Below, in pieces: positions 49,010 through 56,571 of a DNA stretch of 64,000 nt (position 1 is the stretch's first letter; each line of letters starts with the position of its first letter). Under the pieces are notes generated by a model, which worked only from the letters and a program-made list of their open reading frames with translations, did not search any database and was not told the origin of the DNA. A program made the translations under genes and the position numbers. Source of the stretch: Streptomyces sp. RerS4 (GTDB lineage Bacteria; Actinomycetota; Actinomycetes; Streptomycetales; Streptomycetaceae); the NCBI RefSeq assembly GCF_023515955.1, contig NZ_CP097322.1, positions 6,868,501-6,932,500 on the forward strand, written 5' to 3'.

Positions 49010-49585
49010 TCAGCCCTCGTAGCGGAACAGACGGCTGCGCGCCGCCCGAGGGCTGATCCCGAGGCCGATGGCGACCCGCTCGACCGGCACCTCGTCCTGC
49101 CCCAGGTAATGCGCGGCGGTCCCGGCGATCCGGGCACTGGTCCGCTCCAACGCGGCCACCGCCCGCAACGCCGCGAGGGGCCCGGTGTCGGCGAGCGCCT
49201 CCAGCTCCGTGGTCACCAGCTCCAGCAGCTCCCGCACCCGCTCGGGCAACGGCACGGCCCGCGCCTCGACGCCGGCCATGTGCCCCCGCCACTCGCCCAA
49301 CGGGCCGTCCATGTCGAGGGAGAAGGGGAGCGGCAGATCGTCGCCGACGCGCCCCCAATCGATCGGGTGCAGCCGCTCGCCGCGCCACCCGCAGGAACAC
49401 GCGGCCCGCACGCTCGCCGCGACGGGCGAGCCGTGCGTGCCGTCGTAGTCCCACCAGTCGGTGCTCGTGTCGAAGCCGGACCCGCTGCCCATGTCGAAGA
49501 TCAGCGGATTCGGCTCGCTCCCGTCGGCCAGGACCGCCGCCGGCCGGCCCTCGTGCTCACCCGCGAACTCGCTGGTCTGCCACAT
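49010..49585 (-). CDS. Hypothetical protein with C-terminal helix-turn-helix-like segment
   Basis: 191 residues from ATG at 49585, with GGGGAG 6 nt upstream. The N-terminal half is a beta-rich domain containing ACSCGWRGERLHPIDWGRVG, a short Cys pair. The C-terminal half is helical and ends EVPVERVAIGLGISPRAARS, a helix-turn-helix-like segment. It could be a small DNA-binding protein, but no family is recognised. It converges on the DinB-like gene with a 15-nt gap. Confidence 0.65.
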   Translation of the reverse strand: MWQTSEFAGEHEGRPAAVLADGSEPNPLIFDMGSGSGFDTSTDWWDYDGTHGSPVAASVRAACSCGWRGERLHPIDWGRVGDDLPLPFSLDMDGPLGEWRGHMAGVEARAVPLPERVRELLELVTTELEALADTGPLAALRAVAALERTSARIAGTAAHYLGQDEVPVERVAIGLGISPRAARSRLFRYEG

Positions 49586-49784
49586 CCGTTGCTCCCCGGG
49601 TCCGTAGCGCGGCGATCCCCCGCTGCGACGATGCCCCGGCCGCACCCCCCGAAACCGTCCGCGCCCCGGCCGGACAGGTCGTCGGAGCGGGCCGGGGCGG
49701 CGTACGGGGTGGCGGGTCGCCCGCCCGGACAGTGCTGTCCTGTGGAGGCTGCTCGCACCCTGACCCCCCGATGCCGTCTTCGGG

Positions 49785-50339
49785 TCAGCGGTGCCGCCTC
49801 AGCCACGCGTCGAGGACCGCGTAGTCCCCATCGGTCAGACCCTGTCGAGGGTCGACGCGATGGAGCAGGGCGGGGGCGGGGTGGTGAGCGGCGACCCAGG
49901 CGCGGTCGGTGTCCGTCACCTCGTCGTCCACCCACGCGAAGGGGCGGCCTGCCGCCCGGTGGACGAGGGGGCGGGTCTTCCAGTGCAGCCCGATCCGCTC
50001 GTCCTCGGCGTCGGTGTCGGACGGCTCCGGCCAGGCCACCACGGGCAGCGGTGGCAGGCCGACGCGCGGTGCGACGCACTCGTTGGCGTCGGCCATCCAC
50101 GTCGTGGCCCAGACCACCTCGCACGGCAGCGCCGCGAGCCGGGGCCCGTGCGCGGGATTGATCCGGGCCAACAGCGGATTGGCGGCGACGTCAGGCACGT
50201 CACGCTCCGCCCGGTAGGTCGGATGCGGCTGCGGCGCGGCACCGAACGGTATGAGCGGTCCGTCCACATCGAGGAAGAGCAACGGAAGCCGCGACGAGCC
50301 GGTCACGACGGCATCGGTGTCCAGCGGGTCGTTCTCCAT
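49785..50339 (-). CDS. HAD-superfamily domain protein
   Basis: 184 residues from ATG at 50339 (in-frame GTG at 50354 possible). HAD motif I is LLFLDVDGPLIPFG (nucleophile and general-acid Asp), followed by EVVWATTWMADANE (motif II Thr region) and PFAWVDDEVTDTDRAWV (motif IV-like Asp pair). These are the minimal residues of a Mg-dependent phosphohydrolase; the substrate is unknown. It is transcribed after the TetR gene with a 25-nt gap, so it may be part of that unit. Confidence 0.75.
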   Translation of the reverse strand: MENDPLDTDAVVTGSSRLPLLFLDVDGPLIPFGAAPQPHPTYRAERDVPDVAANPLLARINPAHGPRLAALPCEVVWATTWMADANECVAPRVGLPPLPVVAWPEPSDTDAEDERIGLHWKTRPLVHRAAGRPFAWVDDEVTDTDRAWVAAHHPAPALLHRVDPRQGLTDGDYAVLDAWLRRHR

Positions 50340-50364
50340 GGGGTTCAGTCTCACAGGAGGCGGT

Positions 50365-50964
50365 TCATCCCGAGGCCGTGCGGCCGGCCAGAGCGGCCAT
50401 GTAGTCGTCCAGGAGTTCCGTCTGGCGACTGGGTGGGAACGCCTCGGGGGCGAACAGGGCCTGCACCGTCAGGCCCAGGACGAAGGACTGCGCGCCCGCC
50501 GCCACCCGCTCCGGGTCGCCGGGCGGCAGCTCGCCCAGGTACTGCGCGGCGGCGACGAGGTCGCGCAGCCGTGCGCGGCTCTGGCCGTACTTGGCGGCGT
50601 GGTCCGCGCTCACCGCCGGGTCGGCGAGCGCGGTGTCCCAGGAGGACACCCAGATCCGGTTGGTGGCGGTGGCCTCCGGGGAGAGCGGGAGGACCCCGAG
50701 CAGGGCGGCCCGTAGGGCGGCGAGGCCCTGCCCGGCGGGCTGCGGGCGGCCGGCCGCGGTGCGCTCCGTGAGCAGGTCGAGGGCGTACGCGACGAGGTCC
50801 CGCTTCGCGGGGAAGTAGTGCGTGACGAGCCCGGTCGTGGCCCCCAGCTCGGCGGCGACGGCGCGCAGCGTCAGGCCGCCGAAACCGTGCGCGGCCAGCA
50901 CGCGCCACACCGCCTCGGAGACGTCGCGGCGACGGGCTTCGTGATCGCCCTTGGTACGTGGCAT
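50365..50964 (-). CDS. TetR family transcriptional regulator
   Basis: 199 residues. The helix-turn-helix is at about residues 10-55 (RRRDVSEAVWRVLAAHGFGG, then LTLRAVAAELGATTGLVTHY). The C-terminal domain belongs to the BetI-like TetR_C_6 type. ATG at 50964 is preceded by GCAGCATGCC without a strong Shine-Dalgarno. It is divergent from a GNAT acetyltransferase with a 17-bp inverted repeat in the 48-nt gap. Confidence 0.9.
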   Translation of the reverse strand: MPRTKGDHEARRRDVSEAVWRVLAAHGFGGLTLRAVAAELGATTGLVTHYFPAKRDLVAYALDLLTERTAAGRPQPAGQGLAALRAALLGVLPLSPEATATNRIWVSSWDTALADPAVSADHAAKYGQSRARLRDLVAAAQYLGELPPGDPERVAAGAQSFVLGLTVQALFAPEAFPPSRQTELLDDYMAALAGRTASG

Positions 50965-50969
50965 GCTGC

Positions 50970-50986
50970 TACGGTACATAACCGTA
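50970..50986. promoter_or_regulatory. TetR operator TACGGT-N5-ACCGTA
   Basis: TACGGTACATAACCGTA, six-base perfect arms around five bases, 6 nt upstream of the TetR start and between the two divergent starts, so one dimer could block both genes. Confidence 0.8.
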
Positions 50987-51012
50987 ACGCTCGTTGTGTG
51001 AATGGGGTTCCC

Positions 51013-51582
51013 ATGTTCTCCCTCCCGCTCCGGGACGGCGCCCGGCTCCGCCCGCTCGAGATCCGGCACGCCGAGGAGTTCGCCGCCCACCTCGACCGGG
51101 CCCGCGAGCACATCCGCCCCTGGGTCGGGCCCGCCTTCGTCACCGACAGCCTCGACGGCGCGCGCGGCACGCTGAGCCGCTACGCCGAACGCCAGGCCGC
51201 CGACGGCGCCCGCCTCTTCGGCATCTGGCTCGACGACGGCACGCTGGTCGGAGGCGTGATGTTCACGAGCTTCGACGCCGCCTCCGGCTCCTGCGAGGTC
51301 GGCTGCTGGCTGGAGCCCGCCGGCGAGGGACGCGGCCTGATCACGCCGGCGTGCGCCGTCCTGTTGGACTGGGCGTTCACGGAACGGGGCGTCCACCGCG
51401 CCGAATGGCGGTGCCGCGCGGACAACGAGCGGAGCGCGGCCGTTGCCAAGCGGCTCGGCATGACACTCGAAGGGGTGCGGCGCGAGGCCTGGCCCTTCCG
51501 CGGGACGCGCTACGACGCGCAGATCTGGGCGGTCCTCGCCCCCGAGTGGCGGTCGGCCGGCGGCGCTGCTCGCACGGCCTGA
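51013..51582 (+). CDS. GNAT family N-acetyltransferase (RimJ/RimL type)
   Basis: 189 residues from ATG at 51013; an in-frame GTG at 50998 is possible. Motif A is CEVGCWLEPAGEGRGLITPA (about residues 97-116). Motif B is WRCRADNERSAAVAKRLGMT, with the R-A-D-N-x-R-S-x3-A-x-R-L-G signature of ribosomal-protein serine acetyltransferases. It is divergent from the TetR regulator and likely repressed by it, which suggests an inducible detoxifying role rather than ribosome modification. Confidence 0.85.
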   Translation: MFSLPLRDGARLRPLEIRHAEEFAAHLDRAREHIRPWVGPAFVTDSLDGARGTLSRYAERQAADGARLFGIWLDDGTLVGGVMFTSFDAASGSCEVGCWLEPAGEGRGLITPACAVLLDWAFTERGVHRAEWRCRADNERSAAVAKRLGMTLEGVRREAWPFRGTRYDAQIWAVLAPEWRSAGGAARTA

Positions 51583-51606
51583 CGGCTCGGGGCCCGAACC
51601 GAGCCG
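51583..51606. terminator. Bidirectional terminator hairpin
   Basis: An 8-bp perfect stem CGGCTCGG/CCGAGCCG with an 8-nt loop, filling the gap between the convergent acetyltransferase and MATE genes. Confidence 0.75.
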
Positions 51607-51615
51607 GGGCGTGCG

Positions 51616-53058
51616 TCAGAGCGCGGCGGGGACGTCCGTCGGGGGCCGGCGCAGGTCGAGGGATCGGGTGTAGCGGCGCAGCAGGAGTACGGCGGTGGTG
51701 GCGAGGCCGGTGAGGAGGCCGAGCCAGATGCCGAGGGTGTCGAGGCCGAGGGCGTAGGCGAACAGCCAGGAGGCGGGCAGGCCGACGGCCCAGTAGCCGA
51801 CGAGGGTGATGCGGAAGCCGCTCTTGGTGTCGTCGAGGCCGCGCAGGAGTCCGACGCCGATGTTCTGGGCGCAGTCGAAGAACTGCAGGAACGCGGTGAC
51901 GATGAGCAGGTGCGTGGCGATGGTCAGGGCCTCGGCCGAGCCGGAGGAGGCGGAACCGGAACCGGAGCCCGGGTCGAGGAACGGTGCCAGGACCAGCCCT
52001 GGGATCGTCAGGTAGACGACGCCGACCACGGCCATGACGGCGGCCGCGCAGGCGAGCGCGGTGTTCTTGATGCGGCGGGCGGCGTCGTGACGGCCGAGGG
52101 CGAGTTCGCGGCTGACGTTGATGGACGCGGCGTGCGAGAGGCCCACGGCGACCTGGAAGACGACGTAGACCAGTTGGTTGACGGCCGTGTGCGCGGCCAG
52201 GGCCTCGGGGCCGAAGGACCCGGCCATCAGGGCGGTGAGGGAGAAGAACCCCGCTTCGGAGCCGTAGGTGGCGGCGATCGGCACGCCGAGGCCGATCAGG
52301 CGCCTGACCACGGCGGGATCGGCCCGGGTGAGGCGCAGGGAGAGCAGCGGGGCGAGTTCGCCGTCCTTCTTCGCGAAGAGGTAGAGGGCGGCGAAGGTGA
52401 GGAGGTGGACGGTCGACGTGGCGATGCCCACGCCGGTGAGGCCGAGGTGGGGCAGGCCGAAGGCGCCGTGGATGAGCACCCAGTTGAGGCCGGCGTTGAC
52501 GGCGACCGAGGCGATGGTGATCCGCAGGAGGGCCTGGGGGCGGCGCATGCCGACGGTGAACTGGCGGATGGCCTGGAACCACAGGCAGGGCAGCAGGCCG
52601 GGCGCCAACACGTAGAGCATGCTCCGGGTGAGGTCGACGACGGCCCGGTCCTGGCCGAGCAGGGACAGGGCCTGCCCGATGAGGACCATGAGGACGGCGC
52701 CCGCGATCCCGGCGAGCGTGGCCAGCGCCATGCTCGCCCGGACGATGCCCCGGACCTCCTCGCGGGCTTCTTCCGTCGCGCCGACGCCCCCCGACCCCAC
52801 CCGGGCCGCGCCCTGTTCGGCGCGGGCCGCCGCGGCGGCCACCTGGTTGCCGACGGAGGTGACCAGGCCGACGCCCATCGTGCGGATCTGGTTGAAGATG
52901 ACCAGGGCCAGGCCGCCCGCGGCGAGTTCCGTCGTGCCGAGCAGCCCCATCATCACCGTGTCGGTGGTGGTCAGCGCGACCTGCGCGAGCTGGGTGAGGA
53001 TGAGCGGGACGGCGAGGGTCGCGAGCGCGCGACTGTCGCGCAGGAGAGTCGTCAGCAT
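51616..53058 (-). CDS. MATE family efflux transporter
   Basis: 480 residues with about 12 transmembrane helices in two six-helix halves, beginning LAVPLILTQLAQVALTTTDT with VMMG directly after, the conserved first-helix motif of MATE antiporters. PLGVGIATS-like LTGVGIATSTVHLL and VGVGLLRGLDDTKSGF mark the second half. It should export a small molecule by Na+ or H+ antiport. It starts 4 nt after the SbnA stop and is the last gene of the iron-box operon, so it probably exports the diaminopropionate-derived product. Confidence 0.9.
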   Translation of the reverse strand: MLTTLLRDSRALATLAVPLILTQLAQVALTTTDTVMMGLLGTTELAAGGLALVIFNQIRTMGVGLVTSVGNQVAAAAARAEQGAARVGSGGVGATEEAREEVRGIVRASMALATLAGIAGAVLMVLIGQALSLLGQDRAVVDLTRSMLYVLAPGLLPCLWFQAIRQFTVGMRRPQALLRITIASVAVNAGLNWVLIHGAFGLPHLGLTGVGIATSTVHLLTFAALYLFAKKDGELAPLLSLRLTRADPAVVRRLIGLGVPIAATYGSEAGFFSLTALMAGSFGPEALAAHTAVNQLVYVVFQVAVGLSHAASINVSRELALGRHDAARRIKNTALACAAAVMAVVGVVYLTIPGLVLAPFLDPGSGSGSASSGSAEALTIATHLLIVTAFLQFFDCAQNIGVGLLRGLDDTKSGFRITLVGYWAVGLPASWLFAYALGLDTLGIWLGLLTGLATTAVLLLRRYTRSLDLRRPPTDVPAAL

Positions 53059-53062
53059 GGGT

Positions 53063-54103
53063 TTAACGGTTTCCCCCGGGCTTGGGCTTGAGCTTGGCGA
53101 GGAGTTCGTCGATTTCCCGCTCGGTGTCGGGGCTCAACAGGTTCCGTGCGCGCATCCACGCGTCGTTGAAGACGGTGTCCATGTACTTCTCGCCACCGTC
53201 GTTGACGAGGGCGACCACGGTACTGCCGGGCCGCAGCGATCCGAGGCGGAACAGGGCCTCGTGGACGACGCCACCCGCCGAGCCACCGATGAGCAGACCG
53301 GTACGGGCGACGGCGCGGCAGGTGGCGAAGGCCTCGACGTCGCCGACCTTGACGCCTTCGTCCAGGAGGTCGAAATCGACCAGCGCACCCAACTCCGCCC
53401 CCTCGGGGGTGCCGGTGCCGGACTGGTAGTAGTCGTGGGCGGGGCCACCGAAGGCGATGGACCCCTTGGGTTCGACGCCTACGATACCGAACCCGCTGAT
53501 GAGCGTGCGCAGTTCGCGTGCCGTGCCGAACAGGGCGCCGCCGGTGCCGACGGCGCCGATCAGGACGTCGATGTTCCCGCCGAGGGCCTCCACGAGCTCG
53601 TGGGCGACCGGGTGGTAGCCGACGCCGTTCGCCAGGTTGTTGTGCTGCTCGGTGAAGACGGTGTTGTCCCGGCCTCGGGACAGCTCCTCCGCGAGTTCCT
53701 CGCGTGCGGCGGTCGCCAACTCCTCGGCGCCGTCGTCCGCGACGTACACGAGCTCGGTGCCGAGGGCTTTCATGCCACGTAGTTTGTCGGGGCAGGCGTG
53801 GTGGTCGACGACGGCGGTGAAGGTGTAGCCGCGCTCGGCGGCGATGACGGCGAGCCCGAGGCCGGTGTTGCCAGAGGTGGATTCGACGATCCGGCCGCCG
53901 GGACGCAGTACGCCGGCCTCCTCGGCGGCGTCGACCATGGCGCGGGCCATGCGGATCTTGGCCGTGCCGGTGGGGTTGAACATCTCCAGCTTGAGCAGGA
54001 GGCGGCTGCCGGTCTCGGTTCTCGCGAGCTCCAACAGGGGGGTGTAGCCGATGAGGTCGGACACGCGGGAGACCACGGCGGGTCGCTGAAGGGCTCCGGG
54101 CAT
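53063..54103 (-). CDS. sbnA: SbnA-like 2,3-diaminopropionate synthase subunit (PLP)
   Basis: 346 residues of the cysteine-synthase fold. PLP Lys49 lies in LEMFNPTGTAKIRMARAMVD, with STSGNTGLGLAVIAAERGY (phosphate and substrate loop) and GGSAGGVVHEAL. The N-P-T-G-T-A-K-I-R variant, the HHACPDKLRGMKALG loop and the linked SbnB gene distinguish it from O-acetylserine sulfhydrylase. In staphyloferrin B synthesis SbnA joins O-phospho-L-serine and L-glutamate into the ACEGA intermediate, which SbnB then oxidises to L-2,3-diaminopropionate. ATG at 54103, 26 nt after the upstream gene. Confidence 0.85.
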   Translation of the reverse strand: MPGALQRPAVVSRVSDLIGYTPLLELARTETGSRLLLKLEMFNPTGTAKIRMARAMVDAAEEAGVLRPGGRIVESTSGNTGLGLAVIAAERGYTFTAVVDHHACPDKLRGMKALGTELVYVADDGAEELATAAREELAEELSRGRDNTVFTEQHNNLANGVGYHPVAHELVEALGGNIDVLIGAVGTGGALFGTARELRTLISGFGIVGVEPKGSIAFGGPAHDYYQSGTGTPEGAELGALVDFDLLDEGVKVGDVEAFATCRAVARTGLLIGGSAGGVVHEALFRLGSLRPGSTVVALVNDGGEKYMDTVFNDAWMRARNLLSPDTEREIDELLAKLKPKPGGNR

Positions 54104-54129
54104 CGTCAGCTCCAGGTGGGGAGAGTGGG

Positions 54130-55509
54130 TCAGGCGAAGTGGCGGTCCAGGCGCCAGCGCGGGCGCGCCCCGTCCGTACGGTCGATGACGACCTTGGGCG
54201 GCAGGGGCAGGTCGTGGAACGGGGACTCGTTGGAGTCCATCTGGTAGCCGGCCGTGTTGGGGTACACGAGGAGGTCCCCGGCCCGGGGCCTGCGGGGGAA
54301 GGTGATCTTGCGCCAGGTGAGCATGTCGGATTCCAGACAGGTGGCTGCTCCCACGCTCGCCCGGTACGGGCCACCGTCCGCCTGATCGCCGGCGTCCCGG
54401 GGGAGCAGGATCGGGTCCGGCAGGTACTCGCTGTTGAACCACTGCTCCGACAGGCTCAGGCTGGTCCCGTCCACGGTGATCAGCCCGTAGCCGTCACGGT
54501 CCTTGACGCCCCGCACCGTGAAGACGCTCGCGCCGGCCTGGTCGAGCAGGGCGCGGCCGGGTTCCATGAGCAGGGTGATCCGGGCGTCCCTCAGGAGGGT
54601 GGCGAGGGTTTCGTCGCGGCCCGCCGGTCGGGTGGTGAGGAGGTCCGCCAGGGCCTGTGCACCGGGTCGGGGACAGTGGTACGGGTAGAAGTCCGCGCTC
54701 TCGAACGTCTTGCCCGCGTGGTAGTGGCGCTCGTCGTGCGCCGCGAGGAACGTGCGCCAGCTGACTGCGTCGGTGTAGCTGATCGGCAGGCCGCCGCCGA
54801 CGCTGATCCGGCTCGCGTCGTGCCCCTGGACGCGTGCCTTGAGGCACAGGTCCGCCAGCCGGCCGGCCAGTTCGGCGCGCGGCCGGATCTCGTAGCCGGA
54901 CAGGTGGAAGGAGAATCCCTCCATCCGCACCGCCTCGCCGGCCCGGAGGCAGCGTTCCAGGGCGGTGGCGAGTTCGGCGTCGTTCATGCCGAACCGGCTG
55001 TGCGGTTGTCCGGGCGGCAGGACGCGCAGCAGGATCCTGGCCGGGCGGTCGCCTCCGGCGGGCCCGCCCGTGACCAGCGCGTCGAGCTCGTCGAGGGCGT
55101 CCACCGCGATGAGCGCGCCGTGCTGGACGGCCGGGCGCAGCAGAGCGGGATCCTTCGCCGGCCCGGTGACGACGACGTGCTCGCCGCGTACGCCGTGCCC
55201 CAGGGCCTCGCGCAGCTCGGCGGCCGAGGCGACGTCCACGCCCGCGCGGGCGGCGGCGGCCCGTTCGACGAAGACGGCGGCCTTGTTCGCCTTCTTCGCG
55301 AAGTAGACGAAGCCCTCCACATCCGCCCCGTCCAAGGCTTGCCGCAGGGCCGCCAGGTTCGTGTCGAAGGCGTCGGGCAGCAGGAAGTGGAACGGACCGC
55401 CGAACGCGTAGGCCAGCTCGGGCAGCAGACCGGACGCCATCACCCGCTCCGCCGCCGGGTCCGGGCGGACCGGCAGGGTCGGCGGCCGCCCGGGGTCGAG
55501 GGGGGTCAC
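54130..55509 (-). CDS. Y4yA-type PLP-dependent decarboxylase/racemase-fold enzyme
   Basis: 459 residues of the fold-type III PLP family (ornithine/diaminopimelate decarboxylase group), annotated in relatives as Y4yA family. PLP Lys73 is in VYFAKKANKAAVFVERA, FHLSGYEIRPRAELAGRLAD gives the His stacking on PLP, ISVGGGLPISY the Gly loop, and LMEPGRALLDQAG the phosphate-binding Glu-Pro-Gly-Arg. A C-terminal SVGAATCLESDML carries a Cys-x3-Asp resembling the catalytic Cys of decarboxylases. It may decarboxylate a diaminopropionate conjugate, as SbnH does, but its substrate here is unknown. GTG at 55509 overlaps the SbnB stop (GTGA). Confidence 0.85.
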   Translation of the reverse strand: MTPLDPGRPPTLPVRPDPAAERVMASGLLPELAYAFGGPFHFLLPDAFDTNLAALRQALDGADVEGFVYFAKKANKAAVFVERAAAARAGVDVASAAELREALGHGVRGEHVVVTGPAKDPALLRPAVQHGALIAVDALDELDALVTGGPAGGDRPARILLRVLPPGQPHSRFGMNDAELATALERCLRAGEAVRMEGFSFHLSGYEIRPRAELAGRLADLCLKARVQGHDASRISVGGGLPISYTDAVSWRTFLAAHDERHYHAGKTFESADFYPYHCPRPGAQALADLLTTRPAGRDETLATLLRDARITLLMEPGRALLDQAGASVFTVRGVKDRDGYGLITVDGTSLSLSEQWFNSEYLPDPILLPRDAGDQADGGPYRASVGAATCLESDMLTWRKITFPRRPRAGDLLVYPNTAGYQMDSNESPFHDLPLPPKVVIDRTDGARPRWRLDRHFA

Positions 55510-56531
55510 TGCCACAGTGGCACCTCGGTGCCCAGGTTCTGGGCGAGGGCGAGTTGGGCGAAGCGGTGACCGAGGGCGATGTCGGTGACGACGAGACCGC
55601 TGTTGTAGGCGAAGATTCGTTCCTTCGCGTGGTGTCGACCGGCGGTGAGCCCGGCGATGACGGGCGGGAACTCGCTGTCGACGGCGGGCAGTTTGCCGTC
55701 GACGTCGGCCATGTCGGTGCCGGTGACGTTCATCTGGGCCTCGCTGGTGGCGATGACGCGGTCGGCGTGGTGCAGGGTGGAGGGGGCCAGGCCGTGGCCG
55801 ACGAGGATCGCGAGGGAGCCGGCCTTCAACCACGAGGCCTCCACGGCGGCCGGCGTGTGCCCGCCGGCGGTGGCGACGATGACGTCCGCGTCGCCGGCGG
55901 CGGCCCGCAGGTCGGTGACGATCTCCACGTCCCGGTCGGGGAAGTGGGTCCGCAGCCGTTCGCGGACGGCGGCGATGCCCTCGGGGTGGGTGCCGAAGAG
56001 CATGAGGCGTTCGAGGTCGGGGAGGGTGGTGAGGAGGAAGGGGAGGGCGAGGCGTCCTTGGGTTCCGGTGCCGATGACGAGCGCGGACCGGGCGCCGGGG
56101 GCGGCCAGTTCGCGTGCGAGGAGGGCGGAGACGGCGGGCGTGCGCAGGGAGCCGATGCGGGAGCAGTCCATCATCGCGACGGGCAGACCGGTCACGTCGT
56201 CGTAGAGGGTGAGCGAGGTGTAGTAGTGCTGCTCGTCGCGGCCCTTGTCCAGGCCGTGCTTGTAGCTCGTCTTGATGGCGACGACCTCGCGGGCGCCGTC
56301 GCGGCCGAGCATGGCGTAGGACACCGAATGCCCGTCGGCGGGCTTGACGGTGAGCTTGCGGGGGTTGTCGGACCGGCCGGCGTGGAGGGTGAGGTAGGCG
56401 CCTTCCACGGTGTCCACCACGTCGGCCAGGGATATGTCGATCCCGGCGAGGTCGGAGGTGGACAGGATCCGCAGGTGCTTGCCGTCGCCGGATGTTGGCC
56501 GGGCTTCGTGTGCGTCGTGGCTGTCGGTCAT
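55506..56531 (-). CDS. sbnB: SbnB-like N-(1-amino-1-carboxyethyl)glutamate dehydrogenase
   Basis: 341 residues of the ornithine cyclodeaminase/mu-crystallin family. The Rossmann site is SALVIGTGTQGRLALPFLLT (about residues 149-168), AIKTSYKHGLDKGRDEQHYY and VAMMDCSRIGSLRTPAVSAL give the substrate-binding region, and VHV-like DVIVATAGGHTPAAVEASWL the later loop. In the SbnA/SbnB pathway this enzyme oxidatively cleaves ACEGA to L-2,3-diaminopropionate and 2-oxoglutarate with NAD+. The product 2-oxoglutarate could feed the neighbouring 2OG oxygenase. It overlaps the PLP enzyme gene by 4 bp and starts 40 nt after the oxygenase. Confidence 0.85.
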   Translation of the reverse strand: MTDSHDAHEARPTSGDGKHLRILSTSDLAGIDISLADVVDTVEGAYLTLHAGRSDNPRKLTVKPADGHSVSYAMLGRDGAREVVAIKTSYKHGLDKGRDEQHYYTSLTLYDDVTGLPVAMMDCSRIGSLRTPAVSALLARELAAPGARSALVIGTGTQGRLALPFLLTTLPDLERLMLFGTHPEGIAAVRERLRTHFPDRDVEIVTDLRAAAGDADVIVATAGGHTPAAVEASWLKAGSLAILVGHGLAPSTLHHADRVIATSEAQMNVTGTDMADVDGKLPAVDSEFPPVIAGLTAGRHHAKERIFAYNSGLVVTDIALGHRFAQLALAQNLGTEVPLWQ

Positions 56532-56571
56532 GGGCTCTGCTTCCTCCGGTGCGGTCGCGGGTGGGAGGTGG

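Noticed and set aside
49727..49740. GGACAG-TG-CTGTCC inverted repeat upstream of the gene ending at 49010
   Set aside because: Arms are short, the neighbouring gene is unclassified, and similar six-base arms occur by chance at this GC content.
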